A stretch of DNA of 5,280 bases from Chloroflexota bacterium (GCA_027625225.1 JAQBWG010000146.1:1-5280), one strand, 5' to 3'; counted from the stretch's first letter, positions 1-5,280 are shown. Notes: generated by a model not told the origin, from the sequence alone. A program made the numbers and translations.

Positions 1-116
1 CTCCTCAGGGCCCGTATGTGCGGCACCTCCAACACGAGATAGCGGAGAAGCATGGATTGGCTTCATCGAGTACAGGACGTGAACCCAGACGATTCGTGGT
101 AATCTACCGTCGCTGA
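1..116 (+). CDS. R3H-domain nucleic-acid-binding protein, C-terminal end (partial)
   Basis: Only the last 37 codons (reading from base 3) and the TGA stop at 114-116 are in the window. The visible peptide carries an R3H signature: YVRHLQHEIAE gives Arg-x3-His at visible residues 7 and 11, followed by the basic segment TGREPRRFVVIYRR. R3H domains bind single-stranded nucleic acid. This ending (Pro-x2-x-Tyr-x-Arg, a helix, then a Gly-x-Glu-Pro-x-Arg-x-Val-x-Ile-Tyr strand) resembles the C-terminus of AAA-ATPase/R3H proteins related to SpoIIIAA and Ycf45, which as I recall occur in Chloroflexota and Cyanobacteria, in some genomes beside tmk. The ATPase part would lie upstream of the window, so that assignment is inference. 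Another R3H protein such as Jag is possible, but the ending fits it less well. The 51-base gap to tmk on the same strand suggests one transcript. Confidence 0.7.
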   Translation, partial: PQGPYVRHLQHEIAEKHGLASSSTGREPRRFVVIYRR

Positions 117-157
117 TAGGTGGCCGGGAATCGGCTATTGGCGGGCAATTAGTCCTC

Positions 158-162
158 AGGAG
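158..162 (+). promoter_or_regulatory. Ribosome binding site of tmk
   Basis: AGGAG lies five bases before the GTG at 168. It supports GTG as the start, which also puts the P-loop at the position usual for the family. Confidence 0.8.
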
Positions 163-167
163 TAAGA

Positions 168-905
168 GTGCCTTTATTTCTCTCTTTTGAAGGTGGAGAA
201 GGTAGCGGTAAATCCACCCAGGCTAAAAAGCTTTATCAACGGTTGATAGGACAGGGGTATACGGCGCTTCTCGTACGAGAACCCGGAACTACTCCCTTAG
301 GGAACTATCTAAGAGATTGGCTGAAAAGCCAAAAACGGCAAGAAGACGCCATCTCTCCTGTTGCAGAGATGTTTCTGTTCGAGGCAGCTAGAGCGGAACT
401 GGTTGCCAAAGTGATTCGTCCATACTTGTCTGCAACTCCTCATGGCATCGTCATTACCGACCGTTACATGGACTCTACGGCTGCATATCAAGGATATGGG
501 CGACGTATTGACCTTGAAAAGGTGACCGCTGCGAACGACCTGGCTGTTCAAGGTGTTGTGCCGGACCTCACCTTCCTTTTGGACATCCCGCCCGAAGAAG
601 GATTGAATCGCGTTCGTGCGAAGGTAGGACTGGAGGAGGCGGGCACTGGTCAGGTTGGCAGGATGGATGCAGAGGGCACCAGGCGATTTGAAGAAGAGTC
701 ACTAGCATTCCACCGTCGTGTACGGCAGGGTTATTTGAAGCTTGTTAAGCAGTCGCCAGAGCGATGGCGAGTTGTGGATGCTGCCCGTTCTGTACATGAC
801 ATTGCTGAGGAGATTTGGACTCTGTTGGAGAAACACCTGGCGAACTTATCCATTCAACACAATGATGAGCAGGCAGGCTTATTTTCTCGCCTGAAACCCA
901 ATTAG
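168..905 (+). CDS. tmk: dTMP kinase (thymidylate kinase)
   Basis: This cytosolic enzyme phosphorylates dTMP to dTDP with ATP, an essential step toward dTTP. The 245-residue product has the family landmarks in order. These are the P-loop FEGGEGSGKST (G9-S16 core), the substrate-site REPG at 37-40, DRY at 98-100 followed by DSTAAYQGYGR, the PDLTFLLD strand at 132-139, and an Arg-rich LID segment at about 148-175 (RMDAEGTRRFEEE). The P-loop has no Arg after the acidic residue, so catalytic Arg is probably supplied by the LID, as in E. coli-type (class II) enzymes. REPG is followed by TT where GT is more common. Family members usually have about 205-215 residues; this one carries about 30 extra C-terminal residues, ending in LFSRLKPN, with no known role. 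The start is GTG with AGGAG upstream. A flavoenzyme gene follows after 30 bases and is probably in the same operon. Confidence 0.96.
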   Translation: MPLFLSFEGGEGSGKSTQAKKLYQRLIGQGYTALLVREPGTTPLGNYLRDWLKSQKRQEDAISPVAEMFLFEAARAELVAKVIRPYLSATPHGIVITDRYMDSTAAYQGYGRRIDLEKVTAANDLAVQGVVPDLTFLLDIPPEEGLNRVRAKVGLEEAGTGQVGRMDAEGTRRFEEESLAFHRRVRQGYLKLVKQSPERWRVVDAARSVHDIAEEIWTLLEKHLANLSIQHNDEQAGLFSRLKPN

Positions 906-922
906 AAAACGCATCATAGAAC

Positions 923-926
923 GGAG
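923..926 (+). promoter_or_regulatory. Ribosome binding site of the flavoenzyme gene
   Basis: GGAG lies nine bases before the GTG at 936, inside the 30-base gap after the tmk stop. It supports the GTG start and independent initiation on a shared transcript. Confidence 0.65.
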
Positions 927-935
927 TTTTACATT

Positions 936-1334
936 GTGAACGAATCTCAAATCGAGGCTTTTCTTCAAGCACCGCACCTATCTGAATTGGCAACGCTTCT
1001 TCCCGATGGCTCACCGCACGTCACCCCTGTATGGCACCACTATGAGAGTGGAGTCTTATATGTGCTGGCGGAGCGAGGGACGGTAAAGATCAAAAATATC
1101 CAGCAAGACCCGCGTATCTGTATAACTGTCGCAAGCCACCAAAAACCGTACGCCTATGTTATGGCACGTGGTCGAGCCGACTTGTCTAAAGACCGTAAGG
1201 CAGAAATCTTATTGGACATGTCTGTGCGGTATATGGGGGATGAAGCAGGGAAGGTATACGCCGAGTCGGTAAAAAATGCCGACTTTTTGACTATCACCTT
1301 AAAGCCCGAACACCTGGTGGCCTGGTCAGGCTAA
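936..1334 (+). CDS. PPOX-class F420/FMN-dependent oxidoreductase (split-barrel fold)
   Basis: A 132-residue protein of the pyridoxamine-5'-phosphate-oxidase-like split-barrel superfamily. The recognisable pattern is an early strand pair LATLLPDGSPHVTPVWHHY (18-36), then ERGTVKIKNIQQDPRICIT (46-64), where basic residues and the Asn-x3-Asp-Pro-Arg turn normally contact the cofactor phosphate. PYAYVMARGRAD (71-82) follows, with a Val-Ala-Trp ending. Length and motifs fit the small F420-dependent PPOX proteins typified by mycobacterial Rv1155. These act as cytosolic homodimers that bind F420 or FMN, and several are reductases of unknown natural substrate. The cofactor cannot be decided from sequence alone. 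The start is GTG behind GGAG. The gene sits just after tmk but has no obvious link to thymidylate metabolism. Its stop overlaps the stop of the convergent PHP gene. Confidence 0.88.
   Translation: MNESQIEAFLQAPHLSELATLLPDGSPHVTPVWHHYESGVLYVLAERGTVKIKNIQQDPRICITVASHQKPYAYVMARGRADLSKDRKAEILLDMSVRYMGDEAGKVYAESVKNADFLTITLKPEHLVAWSG
1264..1288 (+). terminator. Terminator-like hairpin inside the flavoenzyme gene
   Basis: AGTCGG (1264-1269) and CCGACT (1279-1284) form a 6-bp stem around a nine-base A-rich loop. The second arm runs directly into TTTTT (1284-1288). On the + strand this has the shape of a rho-independent terminator, but it lies about 45 bases before the stop codon. Full use would therefore give mRNA without a stop. 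The stem is short, so it may be a chance product of the coding sequence or only a partial terminator. Confidence 0.25.
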
Positions 1335-2104
1335 CGCCTAATTTGCCACCAACGACGCTTTAAAGCATGGATAGGTGGCGTCAGCTTCGGTTTGGATCCT
1401 TTAAGAATAGCTTTCGGCGTTTCGAGCACTAATGCTTGAGCGACTTTATTCCCTGCGATTTCAGTTGCGGCCGTTAATCCGTCCAAGAGGCTAGGTGACC
1501 GTCGCCCGTCTGGCCGATGAGTATCCGAAGCCATAATGTGTGCCAGGTTTCTGCGTAACAAGTCTTCCGTAAATCGCTGGACATCGCTGCCGAAGTGTCC
1601 AGTTAGGCTACCCGCCGTAATCTGACTGAGCATTCCTCTTTCCACGAACCTTACCAGCAGTTCTACGTCTTGTTGGATGCATTCGATGCGTTCGGGATGG
1701 GCAAGGACAGGTACAATGCCTTGGAGTTGAACATCAAATAGCGTTTGTTCAAGATAGGCAGGTTTTCCAAAGAAAGGCATTTCGATAAGCGCATATTTCG
1801 TTCCGTTTATGACAAGCGCTTCGCCCCGAGAGAACATTGCCGGTAGACTTGGAACCACATGATTCTCCATCCCCATGACTAGTGTTATAGGAATATTCGC
1901 TTCTTCAACTCGCTTAGATAGTTCATTTAGCAGTGAGCGAGCCTGTCCTACAGAAGATTCTTCGTTTACATCTTTCATATGAGGCGTGGCAAGGAGCACC
2001 TTCGTTCCGCACTCTGCAGCCACACGTGCCATTTCGACGGCTTCTTGCATCGTTCGTGCACCGTCGTCTAGCCCGGGTAGTATGTGAACGTGTAAGTCGT
2101 ACAT
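1331..2104 (-). CDS. PHP-domain phosphoesterase, CpsB/YwqE-type protein-tyrosine phosphatase
   Basis: A 257-residue PHP-fold metal-dependent phosphoesterase close to the CpsB/CapC/YwqE family. These Mn-dependent tyrosine phosphatases dephosphorylate the BY-kinase that controls capsule or exopolysaccharide export. Visible metal-site motifs in order are DLHVHILPGLDDG (3-15, H5 and H7), ATPHM (H42), GMENH (E80), IEMPF (E108), AHPER (H136) and ASDTH (D194, H196). That is a complete set for the trinuclear centre, so the enzyme should be active. The C-terminal tail is basic (KRRWWQIRR). The ATG places D-x-H-x-H at residues 3-7, as is normal for the family. No strong Shine-Dalgarno sequence is visible. 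The gene is last in the - strand set, 15 bases after the GT2 gene. No BY-kinase is present in the window, so the substrate is unknown; another phosphoester such as a sugar phosphate remains possible. Confidence 0.9.
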   Translation of the reverse strand: MYDLHVHILPGLDDGARTMQEAVEMARVAAECGTKVLLATPHMKDVNEESSVGQARSLLNELSKRVEEANIPITLVMGMENHVVPSLPAMFSRGEALVINGTKYALIEMPFFGKPAYLEQTLFDVQLQGIVPVLAHPERIECIQQDVELLVRFVERGMLSQITAGSLTGHFGSDVQRFTEDLLRRNLAHIMASDTHRPDGRRSPSLLDGLTAATEIAGNKVAQALVLETPKAILKGSKPKLTPPIHALKRRWWQIRR

Positions 2105-2119
2105 GAATCTGATAGTTCT

Positions 2120-3268
2120 CTACGGAGCCGTTCCACTGATGGCTCTGCCCTTCCATTCGGTACGACCACGGAGTGTGAGCACCATAGACCACAAGGCTAC
2201 CTGAAGAGTGACTACGATTGCCAAAGGATAAAGAAAAGCCTTCCACACGGAGTGACCGAATCGCATATTGGCTGCGAGCCAGGTACCGAGCAATCCGGTG
2301 GTTACAACGCCTGACAAGACGACGAGCGGAAGAGAGATAGACCCACTTACCGAGGCGATGAGTATCCCAACAGGTACGAGCGCAAGAAACATCCCTATCA
2401 ACCACGTGAATGCAAAAATAGGGACACTACGGCCGAAAAAGCGGAATATGTTCTTCCCTAACCCGCTAAGCACTTCTGACGGGGTTGTATACATCTTTGT
2501 AACAGCCTTGCCGCTCCCATCATATAGGCGCCATTTCAATCCGGCAGCCTTTATCTGTCGCCCCAGTTCTACATCGTCGACCACATTCTCACGTATGGCT
2601 TCATAACCACCTATTTGCTCGTAGGCACTCCTTCGAAAAAGCATGAATTGACCGAAAGATACCGACATAAAGGGAAACTTAACTGAATGAGCTATGGCAA
2701 AAGGCAGCCAGGCATGAATCGCCCAGTCAATGACCAGGAAAACCGAAGCATCTAGCCATGAGCAAGGCAGTCGTGTGGGGAGAAGGGAGAGCAAGTCGGC
2801 GTTTTCTTCGTGCAGCGCGTTAAGCGCATCCTGCAACGTCGCTATTTCCAGCGTCGTGTCTGCGTCTACAAAAAGAAGCAACTCTCCTGTAGCAGCTTGC
2901 GCAAGTTGATGGCATGCCCAATGTTTGCCAAGCCATCCCGACGGGAGTTCATTTCCGGATAGAAGCCTTACTTTGACGTTATCTTTGGCGTTCTCTTGCA
3001 CAAGTGCAGCAGTATTGTCCGAAGAATGGTCGTCTAAAACGAGGATTTCTGTGTGGGCGTAACTTTGTTGAAGCAGCGAGCGTACGGACTCCTGGACGTT
3101 GCGTTCTTCATTTCTGGCCGGAACCAGAATCGAGACGAGCGGCCTATCAGGCATCAAAGCAGCCTTGCCGAGGCGCTTAAGCCTACTGAAGTTAGATACG
3201 GTAACGATTGCCAGATATACGGTTAGAACAGTCAGAAATGCAAAAATGATTAACAGAACTTCAGTCAT
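2120..3268 (-). CDS. Membrane-associated family 2 glycosyltransferase (CrtQ/CruC-like)
   Basis: A 382-residue GT-A-fold glycosyltransferase in the membrane, with its catalytic domain expected in the cytoplasm. An N-terminal membrane segment (about 4-25) precedes the GT2 domain. The GT2 motifs are VSILVPARNEE (45-55), LDDHSSDNT (78-86), GWLGKHWAC (111-119), the metal-binding DAD at 135-137, GQFMLFRRSAYEQIGGYEAI (206-225) and DDVELG (231-236), which stands where many relatives have an Glu-Asp base. Hydrophobic C-terminal segments follow (about 282-309, 312-333 and 345-366), then GRTEWKGRA (368-376). The GWLGK motif and the late WKGR are shared with carotenoid glycosyltransferases (CrtQ, CruC) and hopanoid-associated transferases, so a lipid or isoprenoid acceptor is plausible but unproven. 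The start ATG overlaps the plsY stop as ATGA, which implies translational coupling, and no separate Shine-Dalgarno sequence is seen. Confidence 0.88.
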   Translation of the reverse strand: MTEVLLIIFAFLTVLTVYLAIVTVSNFSRLKRLGKAALMPDRPLVSILVPARNEERNVQESVRSLLQQSYAHTEILVLDDHSSDNTAALVQENAKDNVKVRLLSGNELPSGWLGKHWACHQLAQAATGELLLFVDADTTLEIATLQDALNALHEENADLLSLLPTRLPCSWLDASVFLVIDWAIHAWLPFAIAHSVKFPFMSVSFGQFMLFRRSAYEQIGGYEAIRENVVDDVELGRQIKAAGLKWRLYDGSGKAVTKMYTTPSEVLSGLGKNIFRFFGRSVPIFAFTWLIGMFLALVPVGILIASVSGSISLPLVVLSGVVTTGLLGTWLAANMRFGHSVWKAFLYPLAIVVTLQVALWSMVLTLRGRTEWKGRAISGTAP

Positions 3269-3870
3269 GACGCTTTGCGTAGTATTCGCAACACCCAGCC
3301 TCGCGGTTCAACCCCGTGTTTAAGCTCCACCTGATGTTTGTAAGCGATGACCGCAGTGTTAGCTGCCCAGAGTGTAAACAACCAAGGTTCCGGCCTGCGG
3401 ATGGCGATATAAAGGAAAATGCCCAGGACTGCCAGAAAAACGCTCGACACATGCGTTTTCTGCAACATCTGCCCTAGACCCAGGCAGAAGAATATAACGA
3501 GAAAGCCAGGGCCCAGAGTCACACCTGTCCAGCTTCCCCCGCTCGTTGCCAGAGCCTTTCCGCCTTTCAGCCCAAGAAATGGGCTAAAGGCGTGTCCCAA
3601 AACAGGTGCAAGCCCTACCAAGGTCAATCCCCATGTCCGTACGTCGAACAGAAAGTATGCGAGGAAGACGGGAACAGCACCCTTGGCGAGGTCGAGCAGG
3701 AATACAAGGAGTCCAAGTTTCCAGCCCGCAATTTTCCAGGCATTCGCACTTCCGGGATTTCGGTCTCCGACGCTGGTGACATCTGCGCGAGCTATTAAAC
3801 GTGGCAGCCATACTGCCCACGGCATAGAGCCACTCACAAATCCGATGATTGCCCAGATTACTATTGCCAT
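3265..3870 (-). CDS. plsY: Glycerol-3-phosphate acyltransferase PlsY (acyl-phosphate dependent)
   Basis: This integral membrane enzyme transfers an acyl chain from acyl-phosphate (made by PlsX) to glycerol-3-phosphate, giving lysophosphatidic acid, the first committed step of phospholipid synthesis. The 201-residue length and hydrophobic layout fit the family. Three signature loops are visible: SMPWAVWLPRL followed by GDRNPGSANAWKIAG (15-49), LDLAKGAVPV (59-68) and GHAFSPFLGLKGGKALATS (92-110). The late YKHQVELKHG (167-176) is the usual basic ending. Loop 1 differs from the textbook GSGNIGATN form, with Asp-Arg in place of Ser-Gly, while the spaced Gly, Asn, Gly and Asn are kept. ATG at 3870 is the first possible start, because an in-frame TAA lies one codon further upstream. 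No Shine-Dalgarno sequence is visible. It is coupled to the following GT2 gene by a 4-base overlap. Confidence 0.9.
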   Translation of the reverse strand: MAIVIWAIIGFVSGSMPWAVWLPRLIARADVTSVGDRNPGSANAWKIAGWKLGLLVFLLDLAKGAVPVFLAYFLFDVRTWGLTLVGLAPVLGHAFSPFLGLKGGKALATSGGSWTGVTLGPGFLVIFFCLGLGQMLQKTHVSSVFLAVLGIFLYIAIRRPEPWLFTLWAANTAVIAYKHQVELKHGVEPRGWVLRILRKAS

Positions 3871-4012
3871 TGTTTAAGTGTGTCAGAATCCCTAGCTACA
3901 CAATAATGCCCAAGAGTGTACACCAGAGTGCGGGGAGGAGATAAGAGAAAAGTAGAATCCTGGCGGACTATTATGAACCGCTAGGAGGCCGAATTGCAGA
4001 TTGTGGAAACAG
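3871..4012. other. Intergenic gap between the GT4 gene and plsY
   Basis: These 142 bases are the largest non-coding stretch in the window. On the - strand they hold the hairpin at 3959-3985, then a pyrimidine-rich tract (complement of 3932-3952), and then the short leader of plsY. A weak promoter for plsY can be imagined on the - strand: TTGGGC, 17 bases, then GATTCT, ending about 14 bases before the ATG. Each box matches consensus at only three of six positions, so this is a suggestion. No tRNA or repeat is visible. Confidence 0.4.
3940..3985 (-). terminator. Possible terminator after the GT4 gene
   Basis: Read on the - strand, CCTAGCGG and CCGCCAGG form an 8-bp stem with one A-C mismatch and an 11-base loop. 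It lies about 27 bases past the GT4 stop and is followed within a few bases by a T-rich tract (ACTTTTCTCTT). This resembles an intrinsic terminator that would separate GT4 from plsY. The mismatch and the interrupted T-tract make it weak. Confidence 0.33.
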
Positions 4013-5239
4013 TTAAGCACCGGCTGCGTTTTTCGAGATTGCGCCCGTCAAAGAATCGTAGAAGTGCAGCATCCGGTCTGCGGCTACATCCCAGCACATG
4101 GTTTGAGCTTTTGCAAGTGCCGCGTCACTCATCGCTTGCTGCAGAGAGGGATTGGATAGCAATACTTCTATCCTTTGGGCGAACGGCTCTGGGCAACGCC
4201 ACGGCACGAGGTAGCCGTCCTTACCCTGGGTTATAAACGTCGGCAAGCCACCAACCCGTGACACAACGACCGGAGTTCCGCAGGCCATGGCTTCGAGAGC
4301 CGCTAATCCGAAGCTTTCGTAGTGCGAAGGAAGTACGAATGCATCGGCTGCATTGTAGTACACAGGTAATTGTGACTGTGGTAGTGGGCCGGTGAATGTA
4401 ATCTTCTCAAGGACACCCAACTCTTGGGCCTCTGCTTTTAAGGCCAGAGTCATACTATCGTTTTGTGGATCGCCACCGACGATAAAGAGACGCGTGTCGT
4501 GCTTTTCTTCTAATTGACTAAATGCCTTGACGAGGATATCTACGCCTTTGAGGGGCTGTAGTCGGCCGACATAAAGCAGGACGTGTGACTCAGAAACACC
4601 TAGGGTCCTTCGAACCGTGGCTTTATCAAGCGGTCGGAATAGTTCGAGATCAACCCCCGGGGGTACGACCGCGACACGCGCAGGGGTAACTCCATACAAT
4701 CGAGCGATATCCTGGCGCTCCACTTCGGTTGAAACCACTATCGCATCAACTGAGTTCATGAGGCGTTCTTCAGTAGAGATACGAAGCTGGGGCTCCCTTT
4801 CTCCGACACGGGCTCGTAGCTTGACCTTGGCAAGGGTGTGGAACGTAGCTGCGTGAGGAATGTTCCACTGACTGGCCAATACCATACCCACTCTTCCAGA
4901 TAGCCAGTAGTGAGAATGTACAACATCGTATTGCAGGCCTTCTGAGCGTTGAAACTCGTGCAGGTTGCTGATGAACTCGGGGATGACGTCGTACAGGTTT
5001 TCCTTGGATTCGTTATAGTCGCCGGCCTTGATATGCACAATCCGTGCATTTTCACCGAGATGTTCTATCTGCGGATCGGCAGGGTCATGCACCCGTGTAA
5101 ACACGTCAACTTTAAGCCCGCGCCGACCAAACTCTCGTGCCAGCTGTAGAACATATACATTCATTCCACCGGTGTCTTTTTCACCAAGGCGTGCAAAAGG
5201 GCACCCGTGAAGACTAAGCAATGCGATTCTACGTATCAA
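4013..5239 (-). CDS. Family 4 glycosyltransferase, MshA/sucrose-phosphate-synthase-like
   Basis: A 408-residue cytosolic GT-B-fold retaining glycosyltransferase that uses a nucleotide sugar. The N-terminal acceptor domain shows LGEKDTGGMNVYV (18-30), where the GGMNVY loop is typical of MshA and sucrose-phosphate synthase. It also has HSHYWLSG (108-115), FHTLAKVK (133-140) and ERLMNSVDA (158-166). The C-terminal donor domain shows PPGVD (193-197), GRLQPLKG (225-232, with Arg and Lys for the donor phosphates) and the E-x7-E motif YESFGLAALEAMA (E308, E316). MshA joins GlcNAc to inositol-3-phosphate in mycothiol synthesis, but no mycothiol genes are adjacent, so acceptor and product are open. 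The best visible start is TTG at 5239, with a weak AGG seven bases before it. The frame stays open to the window edge (13 more codons), so an upstream start is possible. plsY follows after 142 bases. Confidence 0.9.
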   Translation of the reverse strand: MIRRIALLSLHGCPFARLGEKDTGGMNVYVLQLAREFGRRGLKVDVFTRVHDPADPQIEHLGENARIVHIKAGDYNESKENLYDVIPEFISNLHEFQRSEGLQYDVVHSHYWLSGRVGMVLASQWNIPHAATFHTLAKVKLRARVGEREPQLRISTEERLMNSVDAIVVSTEVERQDIARLYGVTPARVAVVPPGVDLELFRPLDKATVRRTLGVSESHVLLYVGRLQPLKGVDILVKAFSQLEEKHDTRLFIVGGDPQNDSMTLALKAEAQELGVLEKITFTGPLPQSQLPVYYNAADAFVLPSHYESFGLAALEAMACGTPVVVSRVGGLPTFITQGKDGYLVPWRCPEPFAQRIEVLLSNPSLQQAMSDAALAKAQTMCWDVAADRMLHFYDSLTGAISKNAAGA

Positions 5240-5246
5240 TATGTTG

Positions 5247-5249
5247 CCT
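5247..5249 (-). promoter_or_regulatory. Weak ribosome binding site for the GT4 TTG start
   Basis: On the - strand, ATAGG ends seven bases before TTG at 5239. It is the only Shine-Dalgarno-like sequence near this start and is only a partial match. It favours TTG, but an upstream start outside the window cannot be excluded. Confidence 0.35.
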
Positions 5250-5280
5250 ATGTTCGAGAATGAGATTTTGTTGCATTTAT

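Noticed and set aside
117..167. Two tiny inverted repeats (GCCG/CGGC and ATTG/CAAT) between the R3H gene and tmk
   Set aside because: The stems are four base pairs each with no T-run. Nothing distinguishes them from chance, and the gap fits a simple intra-operon spacer.
1318..1333. Small hairpin with GCCT/AGGC arms across the overlapping stops
   Set aside because: The core stem is four base pairs with weak extensions and no T-tract on either strand. This is expected by chance.
1345..1379. GCCACC/GGTGGC inverted repeat enclosing the palindrome GCTTTAAAGC at the convergent junction
   Set aside because: It could fold, but neither strand has a T-run after it, and it lies in the phosphatase coding sequence. 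It is not convincing as a terminator or binding site.
1923..2405. A 160-codon - strand frame spanning the GT2-phosphatase junction
   Set aside because: It is in another frame of two well-supported genes, is rich in Arg, Ser and Cys, and shows no recognisable motif. It is a shadow frame.
2268..2606. A 112-codon + strand frame opposite the GT2 gene
   Set aside because: It is antisense to the GT2 membrane region, has a Ser/Thr/Pro-rich composition and no family signature.
3419..3877. A 152-codon + strand open frame opposite plsY
   Set aside because: It lies wholly antisense to a clearly recognised PlsY. Its translation is rich in Arg, Pro, Thr and Ser with no family features, and no good ribosome binding site was noted.
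1..5280. Search for CRISPR repeats, insertion-sequence ends, tRNA genes and tandem repeats
   Set aside because: No spaced direct repeats, terminal inverted repeats flanking a transposase, or cloverleaf-like segments were seen by eye. All genes look chromosomal and intact.

Overview
The window reads as an ordinary, tightly packed stretch of bacterial chromosome. The best guess for the organism is a Chloroflexota member of the Dehalococcoidia/SAR202 type. That guess rests on four things: an R3H-domain protein directly upstream of dTMP kinase, a split-barrel F420/FMN-type flavoenzyme, an MshA-like family 4 glycosyltransferase, and base composition that looks balanced by eye. It is inference from protein character; no marker gene in the window settles it. 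I see no mobile element, CRISPR array, tRNA or rRNA.

Left part, + strand (1-1334): the 3' end of an R3H-domain nucleic-acid-binding protein, then dTMP kinase (tmk), then a small pyridoxamine-5'-phosphate-oxidase-like flavin/deazaflavin protein. The gaps are 51 and 30 bases. Both complete genes start with GTG behind a clear Shine-Dalgarno sequence. They look co-transcribed and housekeeping in character.

Right part, - strand (1331-5239): four genes read right to left. They are a GT4 glycosyltransferase resembling MshA/sucrose-phosphate synthase, a PlsY-type glycerol-3-phosphate acyltransferase, a membrane-anchored GT2 glycosyltransferase, and a PHP-type phosphoesterase of the CpsB/YwqE (protein-tyrosine phosphatase) family. 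PlsY and GT2 overlap by ATGA and are probably translationally coupled. GT2 and PHP are 15 bases apart. A 142-base gap with a hairpin separates GT4 from PlsY. Together they look like an envelope glycolipid or polysaccharide cassette: PlsY supplies lysophosphatidic acid, the two glycosyltransferases decorate a lipid or polyol acceptor, and the phosphatase could regulate polysaccharide assembly. The products are not determined by the sequence.

The two blocks converge and their stop codons overlap at 1331-1334, leaving no intergenic space for a terminator. The most interesting points are the make-up of the - strand cassette, the variant PlsY substrate motif, the poor Shine-Dalgarno sequences of the - strand genes compared with the + strand genes, and a terminator-like hairpin inside the flavoenzyme gene. 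I did not find anything that can honestly be called a new biological system.
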